A stretch of 64,000 nucleotides of DNA, from positions 1 through 64,000 of the forward strand of contig NZ_JAUQWH010000007.1 of NCBI RefSeq assembly GCF_030757795.1, in the 5' to 3' direction. Source of the stretch: Actinoplanes oryzae. GTDB taxonomy: Bacteria > Actinomycetota > Actinomycetes > Mycobacteriales > Micromonosporaceae. The position numbers were made by a program, and so were the translations under genes. Each line of letters begins with the position of its first letter. Positions within the stretch are counted from its first letter, which is position 1. Below, one piece after another: positions 42,252 to 50,987 of this stretch. The notes under the pieces are model-generated. The model saw nothing but the letters and a program-made list of their open reading frames with translations, ran no database searches and was not told the origin of the DNA.

Positions 42252-43558
42252 CGGCCCTCCCGCCCGTCGACCGGCTGATCGGTCATGACCACGTCGACGA
42301 CCCAGCCGTCCCCGGTCGCCGCGGGGCCGATCTCGGTCCGGCCGTCGTAGAGGCCCGCCCGCTCGCGGATGCCGATGAGGCCATGACCGGGACCGTCGGA
42401 CGACGATCGGTCCGTGCCCCGGCCGTCGTCGTCGACGCGCAGGTGGACCTCCCGGCCGGTGACGCTCAGGCGAACGCGGACGGCAGCGCCCGGGCCGGCA
42501 TGCTTGAGCGTGTTGGTCAGCGCCTCCTGCACGATGCGGTAGACGGCCAGCTGCACGCCGTTGCTCAGGTCGAGGAGGTGGCCGCTGGTGCGGTAGGTGA
42601 CGGTGAGCCCGGCGGCGCGCACCGGCTCGAGCAGCTGTTCGACGTCGCCGAGCCCGGGTTGCGGTCGCAGCTGCGGCCCCTGGTCGTCGCGGAGGGCGCC
42701 GACCACCCTGCGAAGCTCCCCGAGCGCCTGTCGCCCGGTGCCGCCGATCAGCCGGAGTGGCTCGGCCGTCTGCTCGCCGCGCGATGCGGCGAGCGACGCG
42801 CCGCCGTCGGCGAGGCCGATGATGACGGCGATGTGATGGCCCACGACGTCGTGCATGTCCCGGGCGATGCCGGCCCGCTCGGCCGCCACCGCGAGCCGGG
42901 CACGCTGGTCACGCTCGGTCTCCAGCCGGGCGTTCCGGTCGACCAGCGCGGCCAGGTAGGCCCGGCGGGTGCGGGCGGTGAGCCCCAGGGCCAGGCCGGC
43001 CGTGCTGGTGCCGAGGACCAGCAGCAAGCCGATGAGCCGGTTGCCGTCGTCGTCGCGCAGCCCGTAGACGGCGACGGTGAGCAGCACCGCCGTCGCCGCG
43101 GCGGCCCAGGCAGTGACTCGCAGCGAGGCGTGCGCGGCCAGGCTGTAGAGCATGATGAGCAGTCCCGCGTCGGCGCTGACCCAGACATCGTAGGACCACT
43201 CGACCAGCAGGATCACGGCGAAGGCGGCGAACGCGGCGGCCGGGGCCCGGCGCCGCCAGAACAGGGGCACGAGCAGTGCTGCGACCGCCGGCCACAGCAC
43301 ATGTGCCTCGATCGGGGTCTGCAGGCCGGGACCGTCGTCGCCCGGGCGTAGCCGGCTGATGTTGTTCGGCAGCGTCAGCACCAGGAAGCCGGCGACGACG
43401 GCCAGGTCCAGCAGCACAGGGTGGCGCCGGCCCCAGCCCCTCAGCCGTTCCCGGCGGTCGAGCAGCCGGCGCTGTGCCGGGCTCGCCCACGAAGGGTCGG
43501 AGCCGGGCCCGGGCGGCACGGTGGCCGCCGGAGCCGTCGCACCGCGCGTACCGGCCAT
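42248..43558 (-). CDS. Sensor histidine kinase (HisKA_3 type)
   Basis: This 436-aa protein has several N-terminal membrane helices (about 45-200), a dimerisation helix with the phospho-His in RDMHDVVGHHIAV and a C-terminal HATPase domain (EALTNTLKHA; DDGRG; GHGLIGIRERAGLYDG). It lacks a large extracellular sensor domain, as in DesK-like or transporter-linked kinases. ATG 43558 is chosen; longer frames overlap the permease. It lies 25 bases after the permease gene in one operon with the ABC transporter and regulator. Confidence 0.9.
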   Translation of the reverse strand: MAGTRGATAPAATVPPGPGSDPSWASPAQRRLLDRRERLRGWGRRHPVLLDLAVVAGFLVLTLPNNISRLRPGDDGPGLQTPIEAHVLWPAVAALLVPLFWRRRAPAAAFAAFAVILLVEWSYDVWVSADAGLLIMLYSLAAHASLRVTAWAAAATAVLLTVAVYGLRDDDGNRLIGLLLVLGTSTAGLALGLTARTRRAYLAALVDRNARLETERDQRARLAVAAERAGIARDMHDVVGHHIAVIIGLADGGASLAASRGEQTAEPLRLIGGTGRQALGELRRVVGALRDDQGPQLRPQPGLGDVEQLLEPVRAAGLTVTYRTSGHLLDLSNGVQLAVYRIVQEALTNTLKHAGPGAAVRVRLSVTGREVHLRVDDDGRGTDRSSSDGPGHGLIGIRERAGLYDGRTEIGPAATGDGWVVDVVMTDQPVDGREGR

Positions 43559-43583
43559 GCTGTGATCATGCCCTTTCCGACGA

Positions 43584-44414
43584 TCAGACATCGGTCTTCC
43601 GCAGGCGGACCGCCGCCGCGGCCAGGACCAGGGCGACGTAGCCCGTGAAGACGGCCAGACCGGCCCACGGCCCGAACGCGCCGTCGGCCTGCCCGGCCGA
43701 CATGATCGTAGCCCCGGCGTTGCTGGGCAGATACTTCGTGAGGTCGTCGGTCCAGGAGCCGGGCAACAGCGAGACGAGCCCCGGCAGGACGAGCAAGGCG
43801 CCGGCGAGGATGGCGACGCCGCCGGCGCTGGAACGCACCAGCGCGCCCACCCCGACCCCCAGCACCGCGACCAGGCCGAGGTAGAGCCCGGCGCCGAGCA
43901 CACTGCGCAGCACACCGTCGTCGCCGAGCGTGAGCCGGGTGATGGAGTCGTCCAGCAGAGGGGTGCCGAGCTGGAACGCGGCCAGCGCCCCGATGGCGGT
44001 GGCGACCAGCGTGACCACCCCGGCGACCAGTGCCTTGGCCCCCAGCACGGGCAATCGGCGGGGCACCGCGGTCATGGTCGAGCGGATCATCCCGGTGGTG
44101 TACTCCCCGGCCGCCAGCAGCACCCCGAGCGCCCCGACGGCCAGCGCGGCGAACGTGTTGCCGGCCAGCGTGAGCGACAGCGCGTCGATCTCGTCACCAC
44201 GGGGACCGCCGGGGCCACCGGGCCCCGGGCCGGGTCCGCCGCCGTCGGCGGTGGCCGACGCCGCGGCGATCACGCCGACGGCGATGAGCACGAGTACGGC
44301 GACGACCGTGGTGATCGCGCTGGAGCGCAGCGACCAGAACTTGGTCCATTCCGCGGTCACGACGCCGCGGAAGGTGACCCGGTAAGCCGGGCGCTGGTGG
44401 GTGACGGCGGTCAT
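43584..44414 (-). CDS. ABC-2 type transporter permease
   Basis: This 276-aa membrane protein has about six transmembrane helices, with an outside loop rich in Gly/Pro (about 58-72) and FRGVVTAEWTKFWSLRSS at the start, typical of ABC-2 permeases in actinomycetes. Its ATG overlaps the ATPase stop by 4 bases. With the ATPase it forms an exporter; the substrate is unknown. Coupling with a two-component system suggests induction by a compound or by envelope stress. Confidence 0.9.
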   Translation of the reverse strand: MTAVTHQRPAYRVTFRGVVTAEWTKFWSLRSSAITTVVAVLVLIAVGVIAAASATADGGGPGPGPGGPGGPRGDEIDALSLTLAGNTFAALAVGALGVLLAAGEYTTGMIRSTMTAVPRRLPVLGAKALVAGVVTLVATAIGALAAFQLGTPLLDDSITRLTLGDDGVLRSVLGAGLYLGLVAVLGVGVGALVRSSAGGVAILAGALLVLPGLVSLLPGSWTDDLTKYLPSNAGATIMSAGQADGAFGPWAGLAVFTGYVALVLAAAAVRLRKTDV

Positions 44415-45331
44415 CGGGAGGCCTCCTGCAGGGCGCCGTGGTACTCGACGGCATCGCGGGTCAGGTTCATGAAGGCCTCCTCGAGGGAGACCGAGGTCGG
44501 TGTCAGCTCGTACACGGGAATGCCGTAGTGCGCGGCGAGCGTGCCGATCTCCCGGGCGGTGCGCCCGGAGACGAGCAGTTCGTCGCCGGCGGTGGCGCTG
44601 ATCGTCACGCCCGGCGCGCTCAGCCGCGCCCGCAGCCGGCCGGCGTCGCCGCTGACCACCTTCACGCCGTTGCCGGCGGCCTCCGCGACGAGGGCCTCGA
44701 CGCTGGTGTCGGCCAGCAGCCGGCCGCGTCCGACGACGACCAGATGATCGGCGACGAGCGCCACCTCGCTCATCAGGTGCGAGGACAGCATCACCGTACG
44801 GCCCTCGGCCGCCAGCCCGGTCAGCAGATTGCGCACCCACAGCACGCCCTCCGGGTCGAGACCGTTGACCGGCTCGTCAAGCATCACCACGGCCGGGTCA
44901 CCGAGCAGCGCCGCGGCTATGCCCAGCCGCTGGCCCATGCCGAGGGAGAACGCACCGACGCGCTTGCCCGCCACCCGGTCCAGCCCGGCCAGCTCGATCA
45001 CCTCGTCGACCCGGCGGCGCGGGATGCCATGGGTACGGGCCAGGGCCAGCAGGTGGCTGATCGCGGTCCGCCCGGGATGCACCGATCTCGCCTCCAGCAG
45101 CGCCCCGATCTCCTGCAACGGCGACGCGTGCTCGACATAGCGACGGCCGTTCACCAGCGCGGCCCCGGCGTCCGGGGCGTCCAGCCCCACGATCATCCGC
45201 ATGGTGGTGGACTTGCCGGCGCCGTTCGGTCCCAGGAAGCCCGTCACCTGACCCGGCTTCGCCACGAAACTCAGCCGGTCGACGGCGGTCCGGGCACCGT
45301 AACGCTTCGTCACCTCGTGTACTTCGATCAT
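44411..45331 (-). CDS. ABC transporter ATP-binding protein
   Basis: This 306-aa ATPase has Walker A GPNGAGKST, the signature FSLGMGQRLGIAAAL, Walker B VMLDEPVNGLD and an H-loop (SSHLMSE), followed by a C-terminal domain of about 90 residues as in multidrug/antibiotic exporters of the DrrA/CcmA type. ATG 45331 starts the domain (MIEVHEVTKRYG). No clear RBS is visible upstream, so a leaderless or near-leaderless transcript is possible. It is the first gene of a four-gene operon. Confidence 0.93.
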   Translation of the reverse strand: MIEVHEVTKRYGARTAVDRLSFVAKPGQVTGFLGPNGAGKSTTMRMIVGLDAPDAGAALVNGRRYVEHASPLQEIGALLEARSVHPGRTAISHLLALARTHGIPRRRVDEVIELAGLDRVAGKRVGAFSLGMGQRLGIAAALLGDPAVVMLDEPVNGLDPEGVLWVRNLLTGLAAEGRTVMLSSHLMSEVALVADHLVVVGRGRLLADTSVEALVAEAAGNGVKVVSGDAGRLRARLSAPGVTISATAGDELLVSGRTAREIGTLAAHYGIPVYELTPTSVSLEEAFMNLTRDAVEYHGALQEASR

Positions 45332-45836
45332 GGGATCAACGCTAGGAGCGCGGCCGGTCCGGCACGTCGTACCGCGGGTCACTCCGGCCCGGTCGTCGTG
45401 ATACCCAGGTACCACTCGACCGAGGTGGCGTGATAACCGGATCGGGAGACAACCCGGACGGCCGCGGTGAGAACGACCTCGCGTCGCTCCCCCGCGGGCT
45501 CGCAACCCGGCGACCGCGGCAGCCCCGGCCCTTTGCGGACGGCTTGCCGCTGATGACTCTGAGCAACGATGGCGAGCCGGGATCGGACGGTCTGCGGCAG
45601 GCGGGCTCAGCGCGTCACACCACGCGGGAAAGAGGTGCGGTATTGCCGCACCATTTCTTTCTCGTGTACGGAGGAAACACGGAAGAGAAATCGCCACTTA
45701 CCTTTTGCCGAAGAGCCGCCGAGGGTACGCGCGGTGAGCCCCGAAAGGGGAATATCCGCTGTACCCGTACGGGCCGGAAACTGCTCTCAGCACTGGTGCG
45801 GTATCGGTTGCGTCGAGCATTCGGAAGGGCCTGTCG
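45332..45836. promoter_or_regulatory. 505-base divergent intergenic region
   Basis: No gene is supported here. It holds the promoters of the ABC/two-component operon (minus) and the second giant (plus). The part from about 45650 to 45725 is visibly AT-richer than its surroundings and is a likely promoter area for the giant. An imperfect inverted repeat (CCACTCG and CGAGGTGG) lies near 45413-45429. The GGGGACGT motif of the ESX operons is absent. Confidence 0.4.
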
Positions 45837-48800
45837 ATGGTGGGTTCGGTCAGATCCCCGATCTGCCTCGAAGGCATCTCGCCGGTGCCCAGCGGTGTTT
45901 TCCTCTCCCTGGACGCGGACGCGGCCGTCCCCGCGCGTGTCCGGGCCGCGCCCCGGATCAACGGCTTGGTCCGGGTCTGGTTCGACCGAGGCGCCCTGGG
46001 CGCCGCGAGCATCACCGGTGTGCAGGCGCGCAACGCGGCCACTCTGGACCGCTGGACGGACGTCCTGGAAGCCGGTGAAGGTTCGACCGTCAGCCGGGCG
46101 CAGATCGACGAGCGCGGCAAAGCCCATGGCATGTACGTCGACGCGCCGGGGCGCCGCGACCTGCTGGACCCGGCCGACGATCGGATCCTCCCGATCGACA
46201 ACGATCACCGAGTCGTCGATGCCCGGCGGGCCACCGGCGTGCGCGTCATTCCCGAGATCCACATCGTGGACCGCATCGCCGGCCTGATCCGCCCGCACAT
46301 CGTTCCCGGCGACGATCCGTTCCCCGGCCAGCTCCGCTTTCACGGCGCGATCGCGTACCTCGGCCTCCCGGCCGAAGTGGTGTCCCGGCGTCACGCCGGC
46401 GTCGGGGCCGTACCGGAATCTCCGGCCGGCATGGCAGCTGCGGACGGCTACGCGGACCTGTTGAGTCATCTCGGCTCCTTGCCGGTCGGCAGCCGGACCA
46501 CGGTGGAGACTGTGCCGCTCGACGGCATGCGGACCGACAGGTTCCTGGTCATCAACGACCCCGACGGCCTGTCCGTGCTCCAGGACGCCGGCGGAACCAT
46601 CGGCGCGGCCCGCATGCCGCGCGCCTTCAGCGCCCTGCGCTACGCGACCAGCCCACGGGCCGGGTTCGATCGGGCGGTCGCCTGGGCCGGCGACCGTACG
46701 AGACCCGTGCGGAGCACCGTCGAGATCGCCCGGGGCAATGGCGTCATCGTGCGGACGAGGCCGGGCCACCCGACCGCCGCCGGCCACACACTGCCGGCCG
46801 TCGAGGTGGTCGCCGACCCGGCCGCGACCCGCCGTGGTGAGCCGGCATCCGACCGTTCGACGATGCTGCGGACCGTGCGGGACGTACTGATCCGTCTGGC
46901 CGGAGCCCACCCGGGCACCTCCCTGACCGAGTTGCTCGACGGGCTGCCGATGGCGGTGACCGAGGCGGGCCGCCGGCTCGAGGTGGCCGACGGCAGCGGC
47001 GGCGGGAACGCGTACGCGCTGATCGAAGCCGAGGTGGCGTTCTCCTCCCTGCCGGCGGTGCTGGGCGGCCTGCGCGACCAGGTGACGTCCACGACCGAGG
47101 CTTCCGGGCAACGGCCGGACCGGCGCTCGGTGCTCGAGGACGGCCTGCGATTCGGCCGATCCATGGGCACCATGTACGCCGCTGCGGCGAATACCGCGGG
47201 CACCGAGGCGAAAGGCACGGTCGAGGGCTACCTGTCGCTCGTCTACACCCACGCGGCTGCCGCCTGGCTCACGGCGATCGCGGCTCTGCGCCATGACCTG
47301 CCCGCGGAGCAGTCAGCGCCGGCGGAATACCTGATCGCCGTCTCGGCACCGGCTTTCGGCGACTACCTCGAGGCCATGCCGGAGCGTCCGCTCGCCTTCC
47401 TGCGGAACAACCACGACCTCATCACCCGGCGGCTCCAGCTCGCCTTCGTCGCGGACAACCCGGCCCTGCAGGGGCTGCTCGCCGATCACGGCCTGCTCGG
47501 CGAGGATCCGGCCACCGGTGACGTCACGGTGGGCCTGACGGGTCTGCCGCTCCCCGGCAAGCCGGCCATCGGACACTACGTGAGCAACGCCCTGCTCAAA
47601 CCCGGCGAGCTTCGTCGCCGCGGCATCCCGCTGATCGGCCGGGACTATCTCGACCGGACCGGGGCGGCAGGCGTCGCCACGGGCGCGCGCGGTCTGCGCG
47701 CGCTGCTGCGGCTGCGTGCCTATCTGCCTCCGGCCTCGAGTGATGTCCACCGGGCCGCCAACGACCTCCTCGACACGATGCGGGGTTACTACACGGCCCT
47801 CGACCAGCCGTCAGACGTGGCCGCGGCGCGCAGAGAGCCCCTGCTCGCACCGCTGTGGCGCCTGGGCCACAGCGATCAGGTCATGTCGCGGGTGCTCGCG
47901 GACGGCCGCGGGAAGCCCTTCGCAACCGTTTATCCGCTCGACCCGCGGCACGAGCGCGAGCTGATCAGACAAGCGGCCGGCCTCCGGGACTTCCAGGTCT
48001 ACACCCGCCTGGGCGAGAAGGGCCGGAGGAAGGGCCGCCCTGTCGTGCGGGCCGTTCCGTGGGCCGGAAGACGCGTGTACTTCGTCCTCGGCCTCACCGA
48101 CTCGTCGGGAAACCACCTGGTCCGGATCGACGGGCGAGGCGCGGTGCGGCTCGACGGCGCCGGGATCGCCGCCGACCTGCACAGGCAGGGAGCGGATGAC
48201 GGCGGCATCCCTGAGGGGACCGAGGACCTCGTCGTCGTCTCCGACCGTGCCGCCCGCTTCGATCCGGACACCGAGTCGAGCTTCGCGGCCGCCCTCGCCG
48301 ACAAGCTCCATGACCTCGCGGGCCTCGATCTGCGGGTGATCGGCAGCAGCGGAACCGTCTCCACCGCGCCGGGGGTCCGCGCCACCGGCGAGACGGTCGC
48401 ACGGCTGACCCTCGGCGGCAAGTTCGCGTTCGTGACACCAAGGGCGGACTCCGACCGGCTTCGCCACAGCACGCGGCTGCGCTTCGCTGACGCGGCTCCG
48501 CAGGAACGGGTGTTCCCGACGACCTCGGCCCTCGCGGGCCTGGTCGAGGACCTGGGACTGGCCAGCGGTCCTCATCTGTTCCTGCTGTCCACGGCCGCGA
48601 CGGGGGGATTCGCTGACACGGCGGTTCCACCCCTGCCCGGCACGCTGGTGGAGCAGCTTGTCGTGCGGCTCGGGCAGCAATATCCGGAGTCGCGGGTCCA
48701 GCTGATCGGTCCCGACCCGCACGGCGACTTCCGCGGGCAGCACCCGGCTGCCTTCGTCCTGGCGGATGCTTTGCAGGCGGAGGGATACGCCCGGCTGCGG

Positions 48801-50987
48801 CCCCAGGACCGGGACCGGCTGCTGACCGAGCTCGGCTCGGCCGGCGCCACATTGATCGGCGCGACTCGGGACATCGCCTCCGCACCGACCGGCTCCGGGC
48901 TGCGGACGCTCTGGCTGGGCGGCGCGGTCGAACCGGACGGACCCGTGGGACCGGGGCCGGCCCAGTCGCAGCGACTCGATCTGCCCGTGGACTGGGCCGG
49001 ACACCGCGATGTGGTCGCCTCAGCCGTTCGTGATCTTCCCGGATCGGCGGACGCCTTACGAAGCGCGCTCGGGAAGTGGCGGGACTCGGTGGCCGGCTAC
49101 CGCGCCCGGTTGCAGCCGCCGCAGTCGCAACTCGACCGGCATCCCGGCCTGGTCGACGACGTCCGGGAATGGCGGCGGCACCTCGCCGGTGAATTCGAGT
49201 ATCGGCTGGACGAGGAAATCGTCGCACTGGAGCGGCACCGAGGGCGGATGTCCGCACGATGGCCGGCTTTCCGCGAGCACATCGACTATTACCTGACCCA
49301 GCTTTCCCGGTTGTCTCCGGTGGAGGTGTTCGGCCTGCTGCGCCGGGCGGTGGACAACGACGCGGCCTTCGGTGCCGCGGTGGTGCCGGAAAGGGTCAAG
49401 AGCGTCGAGCTGTTCCCGCCCGGCAAGGACGTGGAGAGTCCGGACACGGTCGGCACGCCGGTACGCCCGAATCCGGTCCTGACCTCGCTGGCGGACCTGA
49501 CCGCCGAGCACTTCACCGACCGTCCGGGGGCGACGTGGCAGTTCATCGTCACGCCCGGCAATGCGCTGCCCAGGTTCGGCACCGAGACGGTCTCCAAGGT
49601 CTTCACCGACGCGCAGGCGACGTGGCTGAGTGACTTCCGGCTCGGGGCCGCCCGCCGGGCGATCGTCGCGGAACTTCGGGGAGAGGCCCGGCCTGCCGAG
49701 CTCTACCAGGCGCGGGACGCAGCTCCGGAGGATCAGGTGCCGCTGACTTCCCAGCAGATCAACGATCTCGCCGCGACACTGAGCTTCGACGAGCTGGTGG
49801 ACGACCTTCGGACGTCGCGGCCCGACCCGGACGAGACGCGCCGGATCCTGGAGCTGCCCGAAGTTCGCCGGGTCCTGCGAACCCGGGCCGAGACGCGCCG
49901 CGAGTACGACGGGCTCGGCCATCCGACCATCGGCGGCGCCTTCATCGGAGCCGGCGAGTACGTTTCGCAGCGGCTTCAGGTCGGCGGCGAAGTACGCTAT
50001 GACGCGGAGTACGGAGTCCTGGTCTTCAACGACATGTCCGGGCGATCCATGAGCCCGAAGGTCCGCCCGACCGAAGCGGAGAAGTTCAAGGTCTGGGTGA
50101 GCAACGTCGCCCGGATGGTGGAAGCGCAGACCGGTCTCCCGTGGGAGATCGGCCTGTCCAAGCAGGCTGCCAAGGCCGCGATCAAGCGGAATCCGCGGGA
50201 CGTCGAGGCGCTCGCTCAAGTGTCGATCGTCAAGTCGGCACTGCCCGACCGCGGCGCCGTCGCACGCCTGCGTGCGGAGAGCGACCGGCTGCACGACAGA
50301 GTCGCGGCGGCACTCGCGCGCTTGCCCGGCTCGCCGGCGACGGCCGAGGCAGCGCGCGCCTGGCAGGAGTCGCTGAACGAGCTGGCGCGGACGGACGGAT
50401 CGACCGTCGGCGCGGCCGAGCGCGCCGTCGCGGCGTACGCGACGGCGGTCCGCAAGCTGGCGGACGCCACCGGGCCAGGGGCCGCCCGAGTGCTTCCGGA
50501 CCCCGCCTTCTTCTTCCCGCAACCCCGCTTCGACGTGGCGTCCGGCTGGTGGATCGGTACCAAGCCCCCGCCGGACCGGGTCAGGAGCGCACCGGCCCGC
50601 GCCGGCGACCGGCCGGTCGTGGAGGTGCGTTTCCGCGACAAGCCCGATCCGGAAGACTTCGCCCTGATCCGCATGACCTTGCTGAACCAGCCGATCGACG
50701 CGCTGCTCGCCGCGGTCTACCGGCCGTCGGAGGCCGACCTGGCCGGCTTGGACCCGAAGGCCGTGGCGGACGAGCTCGGACTCCCCCTCGACATCGCAGA
50801 GGCCCAGCTCCCGGACCGGCTCCGGACCCGGCTGCCGGCAGCGGCCCGGGTGGCTCGACGAACGCGGACAACCGGCCGACTCCCCGAGCCGCCGGCACTA
50901 CCTGCGGGTGGAGCCGGCCGTCCACCTCGTCACGCAGCACCTCGACTTCGTGCCGGGCAGTGCGCAGTCACGCCCTGCCGTCGCTGA
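45837..50987 (+). CDS. Second giant effector-like protein, N-terminal part (frameshifted)
   Basis: The frame encodes 1,716 aa, of which about the first 1,670 look genuine. The first 280 residues match the N-terminal module of the 2,791-aa protein (SPICLEGIS, VRAAPRI, DPFPGQLRFHG, RFLVIND). The middle is different: alpha/beta and helical regions with no HExxH or DUF3626-like motif, and a compact segment near residue 1380 (GGAFIGAGEYVSQRL to VWVSNVARMVEA) that I cannot name. After about 50845 the reading becomes Arg/Pro-rich and ends, while the +1 frame carries on with protein-like sequence into the homolog of the giant's C-terminal module. One extra base in CCCGGG at 50845-50850 would explain this. 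The gene is either a recent pseudogene, a sequencing error, or (less likely) a programmed shift. Confidence 0.75.
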   Translation: MVGSVRSPICLEGISPVPSGVFLSLDADAAVPARVRAAPRINGLVRVWFDRGALGAASITGVQARNAATLDRWTDVLEAGEGSTVSRAQIDERGKAHGMYVDAPGRRDLLDPADDRILPIDNDHRVVDARRATGVRVIPEIHIVDRIAGLIRPHIVPGDDPFPGQLRFHGAIAYLGLPAEVVSRRHAGVGAVPESPAGMAAADGYADLLSHLGSLPVGSRTTVETVPLDGMRTDRFLVINDPDGLSVLQDAGGTIGAARMPRAFSALRYATSPRAGFDRAVAWAGDRTRPVRSTVEIARGNGVIVRTRPGHPTAAGHTLPAVEVVADPAATRRGEPASDRSTMLRTVRDVLIRLAGAHPGTSLTELLDGLPMAVTEAGRRLEVADGSGGGNAYALIEAEVAFSSLPAVLGGLRDQVTSTTEASGQRPDRRSVLEDGLRFGRSMGTMYAAAANTAGTEAKGTVEGYLSLVYTHAAAAWLTAIAALRHDLPAEQSAPAEYLIAVSAPAFGDYLEAMPERPLAFLRNNHDLITRRLQLAFVADNPALQGLLADHGLLGEDPATGDVTVGLTGLPLPGKPAIGHYVSNALLKPGELRRRGIPLIGRDYLDRTGAAGVATGARGLRALLRLRAYLPPASSDVHRAANDLLDTMRGYYTALDQPSDVAAARREPLLAPLWRLGHSDQVMSRVLADGRGKPFATVYPLDPRHERELIRQAAGLRDFQVYTRLGEKGRRKGRPVVRAVPWAGRRVYFVLGLTDSSGNHLVRIDGRGAVRLDGAGIAADLHRQGADDGGIPEGTEDLVVVSDRAARFDPDTESSFAAALADKLHDLAGLDLRVIGSSGTVSTAPGVRATGETVARLTLGGKFAFVTPRADSDRLRHSTRLRFADAAPQERVFPTTSALAGLVEDLGLASGPHLFLLSTAATGGFADTAVPPLPGTLVEQLVVRLGQQYPESRVQLIGPDPHGDFRGQHPAAFVLADALQAEGYARLRPQDRDRLLTELGSAGATLIGATRDIASAPTGSGLRTLWLGGAVEPDGPVGPGPAQSQRLDLPVDWAGHRDVVASAVRDLPGSADALRSALGKWRDSVAGYRARLQPPQSQLDRHPGLVDDVREWRRHLAGEFEYRLDEEIVALERHRGRMSARWPAFREHIDYYLTQLSRLSPVEVFGLLRRAVDNDAAFGAAVVPERVKSVELFPPGKDVESPDTVGTPVRPNPVLTSLADLTAEHFTDRPGATWQFIVTPGNALPRFGTETVSKVFTDAQATWLSDFRLGAARRAIVAELRGEARPAELYQARDAAPEDQVPLTSQQINDLAATLSFDELVDDLRTSRPDPDETRRILELPEVRRVLRTRAETRREYDGLGHPTIGGAFIGAGEYVSQRLQVGGEVRYDAEYGVLVFNDMSGRSMSPKVRPTEAEKFKVWVSNVARMVEAQTGLPWEIGLSKQAAKAAIKRNPRDVEALAQVSIVKSALPDRGAVARLRAESDRLHDRVAAALARLPGSPATAEAARAWQESLNELARTDGSTVGAAERAVAAYATAVRKLADATGPGAARVLPDPAFFFPQPRFDVASGWWIGTKPPPDRVRSAPARAGDRPVVEVRFRDKPDPEDFALIRMTLLNQPIDALLAAVYRPSEADLAGLDPKAVADELGLPLDIAEAQLPDRLRTRLPAAARVARRTRTTGRLPEPPALPAGGAGRPPRHAAPRLRAGQCAVTPCRR

